Shown piece by piece: positions 33,784 to 43,078 of a DNA stretch of 64,000 nucleotides. The translations under genes and the position numbers were made by a program. The notes below the pieces were generated by a model. That model saw only the letters and a list, made by a program, of their open reading frames with translations, had not been told where the DNA came from and ran no database searches. The stretch is taken from the NCBI GenBank assembly GCA_035275065.1, contig DATENM010000028.1:103893-167892 (forward strand), in the 5' to 3' direction. Source of the stretch: Blastocatellia bacterium (lineage in GTDB: Bacteria; Acidobacteriota; Blastocatellia; UBA7656). How positions within the stretch are numbered: the first letter of the stretch is position 1; each line of letters starts with the position of its first letter.

Positions 33784-36700
33784 TCAACGCAAGCGGTCGA
33801 GCAGGGCGCGCACCTCGGCAAAGATGGTCGCGTCGTCCGCGGCGGCAATCTGGACGCGCAGCACGCCGCTCGGCGTGAAGCTCGCCGCGCCGGCAGAGAC
33901 CAGCGCAATCAACTTGTCGGGATCAATCCTCGCCCCTTCGGAAAACTTCACCGCCAACCGGTCGCCTTCACGGTCTACAGACAGGACGCCGAGGCGCGAG
34001 GCTTCGCGGCGCAGGCGCGAATACTCGAAGAGGTTCTCGACCGTTTCAGGTATCGGCCCATAGCGGTCGGCGGTCTCGGCGTGGATGTCGGCAAGCTCGG
34101 TTTCGCTCTCCGCCGACGAGATGCGCTTATAGGTGCGCAGGCGCTGGCTCATGTCGTAGATGTAATCTTCCGGGATGCGTATGTCTATGCCCAGATTGAT
34201 CGCCGCCGAGACCTCGTCTTCAATCGGCTCGCCCTTCAGCTCGCGCACCGTGCGTTCGAGCATCTGTGTGTAAAGATCAAAGCCGATGGCATCGATGTGG
34301 CCCGATTGCTGGCCGCCCAAAAGGTTGCCGGCGCCGCGCAATTCCAGGTCGAGCGCCGCGATGCGGAAGCCCGCGCCGAGGTCGGAAAACTCGCGAATGG
34401 CCGCCAGCCTGCGGCGCGCAATCTCGGTCAGGCTCTCTTCGGACGGAATCATCAGGTACGCATAAGCGCGGCGGTTCGAGCGCCCGACGCGACCGCGCAA
34501 CTGATAAAGCTGCGACAGGCCATACTGGTCGGCGCGGTTGATGACGATGGTGTTGGCGAGCGGAATGTCTATGCCGTTTTCGATGATCGTTGTCGCCACC
34601 AGCACGTCCAGCTCGTGACGAATGAATTTCATCAGCACGTCTTCGAGGGCGCGCTCATCCATCTGCCCGTGGCCGACGCCGATGCGCGCTTCCGGCACCA
34701 GCCGGGCGATCAGCTCGGCGATGGTGAAGATCGTCTCGACGCGATTGTGGACCAGGAAGACCTGGCCGCCGCGTTGCAGCTCAAGCTCGATGGCCGAGCG
34801 GATCACGGCTTCCGAGAACTGCACGACCTGCGTTTGAATTGCCAGCCGGTCGCGTGGCGGGGTTTCGATCACCGACATATCGCGCAGGCCCGCAAGCGAC
34901 ATATTGAGCGTGCGCGGAATCGGCGTCGCCGACATGGCAAGGACATCAACTTTTTTGCGCATCTGCTTGATGCGCTCTTTGTGAGCGACGCCAAAGCGCT
35001 GCTCCTCGTCAACGATCAGCAGGCCGAGGTCTTTGAAGCGAATGTCTTTCGACAGCAAGCGGTGTGTGCCGATGACGACATCAAGCGCGCCGGCCTCTAA
35101 CTGTTTGACGATCTCTTTCTGCTCTTTCGTCGAGCGGAAGCGCGACAGCATCTCGATGCGCAGCGGGAAAGCGGCAAAGCGTTTCTGAAAGGTCTTGAAG
35201 TGCTGAAAGACCAGCACCGTGGTCGGCGCCAATACGGCCACCTGCTTGCCTTCCATCACCGCCTTGAAAGCGGCTCTCATAGCCACTTCCGTCTTCCCGT
35301 AACCGACGTCGCCGACGATCAGGCGGTCCATCGGCTGCGGGTCTTGCATGCCGGCTTTGACGTCTTCGATGGCGGCTTCCTGGTCGGGCGTCAACTGGTA
35401 TTCAAAGGCGTCCTCGAACTCGGCCTGCCAGGGCGTGTCGGTGCCGTAGGCATGGCCGACGACGAGCTTGCGCTCGGCGTAGAGCTTCAACAGCTCTTCG
35501 GCCATGTCGCGCATGGCGCGCTTGGCCCGCGCCTTGGTCTTCTGCCAGCTCAAGCCGCCGAGCCGGTCGAGCGGCGGCTTGGCGCCTTCGCCGCCTGAAA
35601 AGCGCTGCACCAGATCGAGCCGCTCGACGGGAACATAGAGCTTGGCGCCTTCGGCAAAGGTCAGCAGCATGAACTCGCGCACGTCAGCCTGAGCGCGCTC
35701 GATGCCGGCGGCGACGTTGCCGGTGGCGGCGCCGGCGGTCGTCAATTGCTTGAGCCCCTGGAACTGGCCGATGCCGTGATCGATGTGAACGACGTAATCG
35801 CCGACCTTCAAGTCGCCGAGGTCGGAAAGAAACGCCGCCGCCTTGCGCTGCTTGCGCGCCCGTTTGGGCTGCGTGCGCGCCAGCGGCGTGCGCTCGGTTT
35901 CGCCGAAGACATCGCTCTCGGTCAGCACTTCGAGAAACGCCGCCGGCAGCGTGAAGCCGTTGGTCAGCTTGCCGACGGTCGCAATGCGGGTCGCGGTGAG
36001 CGCCGCGCCCGGCTCGCGCTCGCGGCGGTTGAGCGACGCGAGCAACTCCGCGGTGATCTCGTATTCGCCGAGCATTTCGCGTGTGCGCTCGGCAAGTCCC
36101 AAACTCGGCATGACAAACAGCGTCGTGCGCCCCGTGGTGTCGTTCTCAAGATCGCGCGCCAGTTCATGCACGCGGCCGTGATAACGGCGCGGCGCTTGCG
36201 AAAGGATGGTGATGTCGGGCGTCTGGTCGTTGACCGAAAAGAGAAACAGGCTTGCCGTGCGCTTGCGGCTCGCCGCAAAGCTCTCTTCAAGCTGCGCGCT
36301 CGCCGCTGTCGGCTCGTCCGTCTGGCGAATGATGGCCGGCGCGTCGTTGATCGTCAGCGCGTCGATGCGAAAGCGCTCGTCGGTCGCCGCCGCGGCGCGG
36401 CCGAGTAAGCGCATCTCGATGCGCGTCGCTTGATCGAAGCGTGCGCGCAGCTCTTCGCCGGTCAAAAAGAGCTTGGCCGGCTCTAAGGCCAACTCGCCGG
36501 CATCGTCGGCCTGCGCGAAACGCTCGTCGAGATAACCGAGCAGCTCCGAAGCGCGCTTGTCGATCTCTGCCGGCTCGTCAATCACCAGCACCGCGTCTTT
36601 GATGTAATCAAACACCGAGCTGGTCATCGGGCGTGTGAGCGGCAACAGGTACTCCCAGCCGGGGAAGGCTTCGCCGCGCGCCGCGAACCCCAGCCGCGCC

Positions 36701-37524
36701 CGCAAGTCGCGGCGAAAGCGGTCGCCCTCCCAGTGGCGTTCGGCTTCATCGGCCCACTGCATAAACTCTTGGCGGCGCACCGCCAGCTCGCGCATCGGCA
36801 CGATGAGCGTTTCCGCCACTCGGCCTACGGAGCGTTGCGAGTCGGCGTCGAACTCGCGGATCGAATCAACCGTGTCGCCGAAAAACTCGATGCGGTGCGG
36901 CGCGTCGTGCGCCGGCGAAAAGAGATCGAGGATGCCGCCGCGCAGACTGAACTCGCCGACCGCGCCGACCGGTTCCTGGCGCACATAGCCGCTGGCGATC
37001 AGCAGATCAACGATCAGCTCGGGCGGCATGTCTTCGCCGACGCGCAAGCTGATGCTTGAGGCTTTCAGCAAGTCGGGCGAGATGGTGCGCTCGGCGAGCG
37101 CGCCGACTGAGGTGAGCAGGATGCGCGCTTCGCCGCGGGTGGCGCGGTAGAGCGCCAGGGCGCGCTGTTCCAAAACTTCGGCGTGCGGCGAGGTGCCATT
37201 ATAGGGATCGGTTTCGCTGCCGGGGATCGTCAGCACCGCCGTCTCGCACGAGTTCACGCCATTGAGCGCGCAATAAAAGAATTCGATGTCGGCTTGAAAC
37301 TCTTCGACTTCGCGGTTCGAGCGCGTCACATAAACCAGGCGTCGCGCCGTCAGCCGTTCGAGCGCCGCAAGCACCAGCGCGCGGGCGCTGCCCGTCAGTC
37401 CCGAAACCACGACGCTCGGGCGACCGGCGCGGATTTCGCGCACCACCTCATTCAACTCGCCTGAAGCGAGCAGCGAGCCGAACAGCTCGACGTAATAAGT
37501 TTCGGGCGGGACGTTGATAGCCAT
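33784..37524 (-). CDS. mfd: Transcription-repair coupling factor
   Basis: The 1246-residue protein removes RNA polymerase stalled at DNA lesions and recruits UvrA. Visible parts: UvrB-homology region (about 1-350), the RNA-polymerase-interacting domain around VGDYVVHIDHGIGQFQGL (near 575), the RecG-like motor with Walker A GDVGYGKTEVAMRAAFKAV, DEEQRFGVAHKERIKQ and SATPIPRTLNMSL, helicase motifs QLRGRVGRSNRRAYAY near 1030, and the C-terminal D7 TRCF domain. Length fits the family (about 1150-1250). Start at ATG 37524. Confidence 0.97.
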   Translation of the reverse strand: MAINVPPETYYVELFGSLLASGELNEVVREIRAGRPSVVVSGLTGSARALVLAALERLTARRLVYVTRSNREVEEFQADIEFFYCALNGVNSCETAVLTIPGSETDPYNGTSPHAEVLEQRALALYRATRGEARILLTSVGALAERTISPDLLKASSISLRVGEDMPPELIVDLLIASGYVRQEPVGAVGEFSLRGGILDLFSPAHDAPHRIEFFGDTVDSIREFDADSQRSVGRVAETLIVPMRELAVRRQEFMQWADEAERHWEGDRFRRDLRARLGFAARGEAFPGWEYLLPLTRPMTSSVFDYIKDAVLVIDEPAEIDKRASELLGYLDERFAQADDAGELALEPAKLFLTGEELRARFDQATRIEMRLLGRAAAATDERFRIDALTINDAPAIIRQTDEPTAASAQLEESFAASRKRTASLFLFSVNDQTPDITILSQAPRRYHGRVHELARDLENDTTGRTTLFVMPSLGLAERTREMLGEYEITAELLASLNRREREPGAALTATRIATVGKLTNGFTLPAAFLEVLTESDVFGETERTPLARTQPKRARKQRKAAAFLSDLGDLKVGDYVVHIDHGIGQFQGLKQLTTAGAATGNVAAGIERAQADVREFMLLTFAEGAKLYVPVERLDLVQRFSGGEGAKPPLDRLGGLSWQKTKARAKRAMRDMAEELLKLYAERKLVVGHAYGTDTPWQAEFEDAFEYQLTPDQEAAIEDVKAGMQDPQPMDRLIVGDVGYGKTEVAMRAAFKAVMEGKQVAVLAPTTVLVFQHFKTFQKRFAAFPLRIEMLSRFRSTKEQKEIVKQLEAGALDVVIGTHRLLSKDIRFKDLGLLIVDEEQRFGVAHKERIKQMRKKVDVLAMSATPIPRTLNMSLAGLRDMSVIETPPRDRLAIQTQVVQFSEAVIRSAIELELQRGGQVFLVHNRVETIFTIAELIARLVPEARIGVGHGQMDERALEDVLMKFIRHELDVLVATTIIENGIDIPLANTIVINRADQYGLSQLYQLRGRVGRSNRRAYAYLMIPSEESLTEIARRRLAAIREFSDLGAGFRIAALDLELRGAGNLLGGQQSGHIDAIGFDLYTQMLERTVRELKGEPIEDEVSAAINLGIDIRIPEDYIYDMSQRLRTYKRISSAESETELADIHAETADRYGPIPETVENLFEYSRLRREASRLGVLSVDREGDRLAVKFSEGARIDPDKLIALVSAGAASFTPSGVLRVQIAAADDATIFAEVRALLDRLR

Positions 37525-37646
37525 AATGTGAAGGTTGATTGTAGCAAGCGGCGAATCAGTGAGGCAAAAGCGGGCGGCGAATCCGCTTTTGCCAGAGCGC
37601 CGGCGGCGATATGATCATGGCAGCGGACTATTGATCGAGGTAGAGC

Positions 37647-37805
37647 ATGTTATTTCTCTGGACAGCGCTGGCGGCTATTTTTCTTCTCGTCCTCAATATC
37701 GTCTTTATCAAGTATTTTTATTGGGGGCCGGGCGGCAAGCCGCCGTCGCGTGAAGACGAGTCAAAAAAGACAGCCGCGCCGCCGCCTACACGGCCCAAAT
37801 GGTAA
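37647..37805 (+). CDS. Small single-span membrane protein, 52 residues
   Basis: ATG 37647 has GAGG about 8 bases upstream. The product begins with one membrane span (LFLWTALAAIFLLVLNIVFIKYFYW) followed by a short charged and Pro-rich tail (SREDESKKTAAPPPT). It lies alone between mfd and the thiolase gene. No function is known. The codon use and the clean span support a real gene. Confidence 0.6.
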   Translation: MLFLWTALAAIFLLVLNIVFIKYFYWGPGGKPPSREDESKKTAAPPPTRPKW

Positions 37806-37929
37806 AGCCGGATTGATGATGCTGAAACCGGCCAGGCGGCGACCGTCAAGATAACGGCCCTGTGCGTTGACGCGCGCGGGCGAGTTTGTTATGACTTGCT
37901 GACAGCTTCACCAGCAGAGGAGAAAAGCG

Positions 37930-39084
37930 ATGAAAAATCTGAGCGACCGCGTCGCCATCATCGGCATGGGCTGCACAAAATTCGGCGAGCATTGGGACAA
38001 GAGCGAAGAAGACTTAATCGTCGAAGCGGCTTATGAAGCCTTCGCGGATGCCGGCGTCGAACCTTCGCAGATCGAAGCCGGCTGGGTCGGCACGCTGACT
38101 TCGGGCATATCGGGCCAGGCGCTCTCAAGGCCGCTAAAGCTGCAATACATCCCGGTCACGCGCGTCGAGAATATGTGCGCGACGGGGCAGGACGCGCTGC
38201 GTAACGCGGCGTTTGCGGTCGCCGCCGGCGCTTACGACGTGGCGCTCGTCGTCGGCTTCGAGAAGCTCAAAGACAGCGGCTACTCAGGGCTGCCCGGCGC
38301 GGCTTCGACCGTCATCGGCGCGGGCAACACCGCACCGGGAGCCTTCGCATTAGCCGCCAACCGTTACTTTCATCGCTATGGCGCGGACAAAGAAGACCTG
38401 GCGCGAATTTCGGTGAAGAACCATTACAACGGCGCGCGCAATCGCAAGGCGCATTTTCAAAAAGAGATCACCCTTGAGCAAGCCATGAAAGCGCCGATGA
38501 TTGCTTCTCCGCTCGGCCTGCTCGACTGCTGCCCGACGACCGATGGCGCGGCAGCCGCCGTCATCACGCGCACAGAGCTGGCGCCGCAGTTCACCAAAGA
38601 TTTTGTGACGATCAAAGCCATGGGGCTGGCGGTCGGGCCGGGCACAGGAAGAGTGGACACCGATTTTGACTTCACGAGCTTTCCCGAAACCCGCATGGCG
38701 GCCAAACAGGTTTACGATCAGCTCGGCATCCGCGACCCGCGCAAAGAGATCAGCATGGCCGAAGTCCACGACTGCTTCTCGATCACCGAGATGATCATCT
38801 ATGAAGACCTCGGCTTCAGCGAGCCCGGCAAAGCCAAAGACGACATCAAGGCGGGCGCCTTCAGTTTGCAAGGCGATCTGCCGGTGAACACCGATGGCGG
38901 CTTGAAGTCGTTTGGCCATCCCATTGGCGCCAGCGGCTTGCGCATGCTCTACGAGATTTATCATCAACTCCTCGGGCGCGCCGGCGAGCGGCAAGTGAAA
39001 GACATGAAGGTCGGGCTGGCGCACAACCTCGGCGGCAATCCCGGCTCGTTCACCTGCTCGATCATCGCGCTCGGAAATGCATAA
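37930..39084 (+). CDS. Thiolase-family acetyl-CoA acyltransferase (SCP-x-like)
   Basis: The 384-residue enzyme is of the SCP-x/type-2-like thiolase group. The nucleophile is C83 in ENMCATGQDALR; His motif HDCFSITEMI and KSFGHPIGASGLRM supply the conserved residues, and AHNLGGNPGSFTCSI closes the fold. It lacks the CxG ending of degradative thiolases, as SCP-x-like members do. It likely cleaves or condenses acyl-CoA in beta-oxidation of branched or unusual substrates. An acyl-CoA dehydrogenase follows 111 bases downstream, so the two may share a pathway. Start ATG 37930 with AGAGGAGAAAAG. Confidence 0.9.
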   Translation: MKNLSDRVAIIGMGCTKFGEHWDKSEEDLIVEAAYEAFADAGVEPSQIEAGWVGTLTSGISGQALSRPLKLQYIPVTRVENMCATGQDALRNAAFAVAAGAYDVALVVGFEKLKDSGYSGLPGAASTVIGAGNTAPGAFALAANRYFHRYGADKEDLARISVKNHYNGARNRKAHFQKEITLEQAMKAPMIASPLGLLDCCPTTDGAAAAVITRTELAPQFTKDFVTIKAMGLAVGPGTGRVDTDFDFTSFPETRMAAKQVYDQLGIRDPRKEISMAEVHDCFSITEMIIYEDLGFSEPGKAKDDIKAGAFSLQGDLPVNTDGGLKSFGHPIGASGLRMLYEIYHQLLGRAGERQVKDMKVGLAHNLGGNPGSFTCSIIALGNA

Positions 39085-39086
39085 AG

Positions 39087-39190
<104 letters not shown>

Positions 39191-39195
39191 TCCCT

Positions 39196-40362
39196 ATGGC
39201 CTACCTGCTGAACGACGAAGAACAACTGATGCTGGCGACCGTGCGGCGCTTTCTTGAGCGCGAGGTCGCGCCGGTCGCAAGCGAGCTTGAGCATCGCAAC
39301 GAATACCCGACTGCCATCGTCGAGCGCATGAAAGAGCTCAACCTCTTCGCCGCCAACGTGCCGGAAGCCTATGGCGGGCTGGAGCTGAGCTACACCGTCT
39401 TTGCCATGATCTTTGAAGAGATTTCGCGCATCTGGATGGGGCTGGCGGGGATACTCGGCACGCATACGGTATTGTGCGACGTGCTGGCGCGGTTCGGCAC
39501 CGCCGAGCAGAAGCAGCAGTACCTGCCGGTGATGGCGCGCGGCGACAAGCGCGGCGCCATCTGTCTGTCAGAGCCGCACGCCGGCACCGACCTGCAAGCC
39601 ATCAAGACGACCGCCGAGCGTCGCGGCGATGACTATGTCATCAACGGCTCGAAGATGTGGATCACCAATGCGCGCCGCGCCGAGCTGTTGTTGATCCTGA
39701 CAAAGACCGACGCCAAAGCCGAGCCGGCTTATAGCGGCATCAGCGCCTTCATCGCCGAGAAGGGCGGGCCGGGCCTGACCGTCAGCCGCGATATCGATAA
39801 GCTCGGCTACAAGAGCCTGGAAACCTGCGAGGTGCTGTTTGAAGAGTTCCGCGTCCCGGCAACGAACCTGATCGGCGGGCGCGAAGGCGAAGGCTTCCGC
39901 CAGGTGATGACCGGGCTTGAGGCCGAGCGTTTGAACGTCGCGGCGCGTGGCCTGGGCGTCGCCCGCGCCGCGTTTGAAGAAGCGATTCGCTACGCGCAAC
40001 AGCGCCGCACCTTTGGCAAGCCGATCTCCGAGCATCAGGCGATTCAATTGAAGCTCGCAGACATGGCGACACACATCGAAGCGTCGCGGCTGTTGATCTA
40101 TGCGGCGGCGGAGAAGAAAGATCGCGGCGAGCGCTGCGACCTGGAAGCCGGCATGGCTAAACTGTTCGCCACCGAGACGGCGCAAGAGTGCGCGCTCGAA
40201 GCGATGCGCATACTCGGCGGCAACGGCTACGCCAAAGACTTCCCCGTCGAGCGTTATTACCGCGACGCGCCGCTGTTGATCATCGGCGGCGGCACCAACG
40301 AATTGCAGCGTCTGGTGATCGCCAAGAACTTGCTCAAGAAGTATTCGATCAAAGGTTCATAA
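39196..40362 (+). CDS. Acyl-CoA dehydrogenase
   Basis: The 388-residue flavoprotein has the ACAD signature blocks CLSEPHAGTDLQAIKT, MWITNARRAELLLIL, and the C-terminal EAMRILGGNGYAKDFPVERYYRDA. The catalytic-base glutamate of medium-chain enzymes (YEGT motif) is replaced by GGGT. The Glu in GLEAERLNVAA is in the place used by isovaleryl- and long-chain-type enzymes and is the likely base. It oxidises an acyl-CoA to the enoyl-CoA with electron transfer flavoprotein as partner. ATG 39196 follows the heptamer repeat closely and has no clear ribosome site. Confidence 0.92.
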   Translation: MAYLLNDEEQLMLATVRRFLEREVAPVASELEHRNEYPTAIVERMKELNLFAANVPEAYGGLELSYTVFAMIFEEISRIWMGLAGILGTHTVLCDVLARFGTAEQKQQYLPVMARGDKRGAICLSEPHAGTDLQAIKTTAERRGDDYVINGSKMWITNARRAELLLILTKTDAKAEPAYSGISAFIAEKGGPGLTVSRDIDKLGYKSLETCEVLFEEFRVPATNLIGGREGEGFRQVMTGLEAERLNVAARGLGVARAAFEEAIRYAQQRRTFGKPISEHQAIQLKLADMATHIEASRLLIYAAAEKKDRGERCDLEAGMAKLFATETAQECALEAMRILGGNGYAKDFPVERYYRDAPLLIIGGGTNELQRLVIAKNLLKKYSIKGS

Positions 40363-40500
40363 CTGGAACGACCGCCGGTCAGCCCCGCTTGCTCGGCTGC
40401 TCCCGCCGGTAGAGAGACGGGCGCTCATAACCCTCCGTTGTAGTTTGCCTTTCACTGCCGCTATAATCCTGCCGATTCAACGCCCGGCGAGGAGCGCCCA

Positions 40501-42900
40501 ATGGCAGCCGAAGATGTGCAGAAACAATTCGATGTGTTCATCTCTTACAGCCACAAGAATGCTGAATGGGTGCGCGATGTGCTCGTTGCCCGTCTGAAGC
40601 AGGAAGGTATCACGGTTTGTATTGATGAAGAATCGTTCGACATCGGCGTGCCGGCGCTGGTGAATATGGAAAACGCCATTGCTGCAAGCCGTCGCACGTT
40701 GCTTGTGCTAACTCCCGCCTGGGTCGCAAGCGACTGGACAAGGTTTGAGAGCTTGCTGATTCAGCACACTGATCCCGGCGGCGTGTTGCAATGTACGCTG
40801 CCTTTATTGCTTGAGCAGTGTGACGTGCCCCAGCGAATTGGCATATTGACGCGCGCGGATTTCACCGGCAAGGCAGATGTCGAAAGAGAATTTGCCAAAT
40901 TGTTTGACGCCATTCGAGGCAAACGCCGGTTGTCAGGCCCAGAGACAAAGAACTCAGTAGAGGAAGAAAAGACAAAAGCGGGTTATGCACGGGTCAACTC
41001 GGCAGTGCCGCGCCCGCCTGCTGTCGGATTCGTCGAGCGTCACCACAAAGACGGCAGCGAAATCGTCGCGCGACTAGAGGACGAACTTGCGCCCGCAAAG
41101 AATCAACTGGTTGTCTTGTGGGGCGATGGCGGTGTTGGCAAGACAACGATTGCGGCGGAAGCAATGCGACGGATGAACCGTCTGTTTGCCGGTCGCATTG
41201 TCTGGACGAGCGCCGTCGGTCGTCAGGACTACTCGCTGTCAACGCTGCTTGATGAGGTCGCCACGCAGTTGGACCACGCGGAATTGCGCAAACTGGCGCT
41301 TGCGCCGAAGAAAGAAGAAGTGCCAGCGTTGATTGCTTCGCTGGATGGCGCGGCGATGATCGTCCTGGATAACTTTGAAACCATTGCGCCCGCCGAGCAA
41401 AAGCTTTGCGCCGAGTGGCTGATGCAGCACGCGCCCTGCCCTGCGCTCATCACGACGCGCGAGCGCATCAACGGCCCACGTAACCTTTCGATTGATGTAA
41501 TGTCATCTGCGGAAGCGCACGAGTATCTGGATAAGCTGATTGCGCAGACGGCCAACCCGCAGACGTTTGCAGGCATAGACCACAGCCGCATCATTCAGGC
41601 AGCCGATGCCAATCCGCTTGTAATGCAGTGGGTGATCGGGCAGATCGAACTGGCGCAGCATCCGAACGATGTGTTTGATGAGTTGGCGCAAGGCGGCGGC
41701 GATGCGGCAGACCGCGTCTTTGACCGGTCGTTTAACCTGCCACAGTTGGGCGACGACGGGCGCGATGTGCTGCTGACGCTTTCGCTTTTCGTGCCGAGCG
41801 CATCACGCGCGGCGCTGGCAGAGGCCGCCGGATTCGGTGATGACCTGAAGCGAGTGAGAGAGGCGATAAGGCATCTGGCTAGACTCCGGCTGGTAGAAAC
41901 GACGGAAGCGGGCGAGCGGTTGGTTCTTCGGGGGCTGACGCGCAGCCTGGCCAGGGCACGTCTGTCGAAAGACAGCCGGGCGGATGAATTCCGCCGACGA
42001 TACATTACTTATTTTGTCGGCTATGCCAAATCGCATGCGAAAACATCGAAGGAAGATTTCGACGCCCTTGAAGCGGAACGAGAGAATGCGCTGGGCGCGC
42101 TTGAATCAGCTTTCGAGTTAGCAGAATGGGAGGCGGTAATGCAGATTCGCATCGCACTGGAGGAGTTCCTGGACACGCGCGGGTATTGGAATGAAGCCAT
42201 AGGATATGGCCAGCAAGCATTGGCGGCGGCAAGACGGGCAAAAAATGATGGGCGCATCGGGATGTTTAGTCACAACATCGGACGCATCTACAGTAATCGT
42301 GGCGAATACGATCAAGCCCGCCGCCTGTACAACGAAAGCATGGAGATCAAAAAGCGGCTCGGCAACCAGAGAGGGATTGCTATTACCCTGCATCAATTAG
42401 GAAGGCTTGCGGAGCAGCAAGGCGAGATCGAGGAAGCCCGCCAGCTCTACAACGACAGTTTGGAGATTGCAAAACGGCTCGGCAACCAGAGCGGTATTGC
42501 TATCACGCTGCACCAGTTGGCAATGCTTGCGCAGGAGCAAGGCGAGATCGAAGAAGCCCGCCGGCTCTACAACGACAGTTTGGAGATCAAAAGGCGGCTC
42601 GGCAACCAGAGAGGGATTGCGTTGACAACGTGGGGTCTAGCAAACCTGGCTTTAGGCGCTGGCTACCTTGACGAAGCCAGAAAAAGTTATAAGGAAGCCT
42701 TGGATATATTCGATGAGCTTGGCGACCAGTACAATACTGCCGGCGTTTTACATCAGTTGGGTAGGCTCGCAGAAATTGAAGGCAAATACACAGAAGCTAG
42801 CCGACTATTTCATGAAGCCTTGGATATCTTTGAAAAACTCAAATCGCCGAATGCGGCAATCACGCGGCGTTCGTTAGAGAGGATACAGGGCAAAGCCTGA
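40501..42900 (+). CDS. TIR-NB-ARC-TPR protein (bacterial NLR-like STAND ATPase)
   Basis: The 799-residue protein has an N-terminal TIR domain (8-135, FDVFISYSHKNAEWV) with candidate NADase Glu E83 in SDWTRFE. A P-loop NTPase follows with Walker A GDGGVGKTTIA at 208-218 and Walker B-like AMIVLDNFE, then ALITTRERI (sensor 1), a winged-helix region (about 400-490), and TPR repeats (about 520-795). This layout equals plant TIR-NLRs with TPRs replacing LRRs. Bacterial relatives are known antiphage sensors, where the TPR part binds a phage protein and the TIR depletes NAD. It stands alone with no neighbouring defence gene. The TPR region holds three near-identical 120-bp units. Confidence 0.9.
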   Translation: MAAEDVQKQFDVFISYSHKNAEWVRDVLVARLKQEGITVCIDEESFDIGVPALVNMENAIAASRRTLLVLTPAWVASDWTRFESLLIQHTDPGGVLQCTLPLLLEQCDVPQRIGILTRADFTGKADVEREFAKLFDAIRGKRRLSGPETKNSVEEEKTKAGYARVNSAVPRPPAVGFVERHHKDGSEIVARLEDELAPAKNQLVVLWGDGGVGKTTIAAEAMRRMNRLFAGRIVWTSAVGRQDYSLSTLLDEVATQLDHAELRKLALAPKKEEVPALIASLDGAAMIVLDNFETIAPAEQKLCAEWLMQHAPCPALITTRERINGPRNLSIDVMSSAEAHEYLDKLIAQTANPQTFAGIDHSRIIQAADANPLVMQWVIGQIELAQHPNDVFDELAQGGGDAADRVFDRSFNLPQLGDDGRDVLLTLSLFVPSASRAALAEAAGFGDDLKRVREAIRHLARLRLVETTEAGERLVLRGLTRSLARARLSKDSRADEFRRRYITYFVGYAKSHAKTSKEDFDALEAERENALGALESAFELAEWEAVMQIRIALEEFLDTRGYWNEAIGYGQQALAAARRAKNDGRIGMFSHNIGRIYSNRGEYDQARRLYNESMEIKKRLGNQRGIAITLHQLGRLAEQQGEIEEARQLYNDSLEIAKRLGNQSGIAITLHQLAMLAQEQGEIEEARRLYNDSLEIKRRLGNQRGIALTTWGLANLALGAGYLDEARKSYKEALDIFDELGDQYNTAGVLHQLGRLAEIEGKYTEASRLFHEALDIFEKLKSPNAAITRRSLERIQGKA
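42301..42660 (+). repeat. Three tandem 120-bp repeats encoding TPR units
   Basis: Units start at 42301, 42421 and 42541, each beginning GGCGA and sharing long stretches such as CGGCTCGGCAACCAGAG. They encode 40-residue TPRs of the STAND protein. The nucleotide identity, including silent positions, points to recent duplication or gene conversion in the sensor region. Confidence 0.85.
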
Positions 42901-43078
42901 GCCAGAGCCTCAAGCTATATCATTCCATCGCCAATCGCCAAATCGGCAGGACGTTCAGACAGGGGGATGTTGCTCGAATCATCTGAACCGGCGGGCGGCG
43001 CTTGACACGCACTACGGCAAGGCTTATAAGCCATTACCGCAATCCGTATTCATCACATCGCTTCACACGGGAGGGATT

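Noticed and set aside
33748..35100. 450-residue plus-strand frame inside mfd
   Set aside because: Antisense shadow of a complete and conserved mfd gene; composition is typical of high-GC antisense frames (Arg/Val/Gly-rich, no domain).
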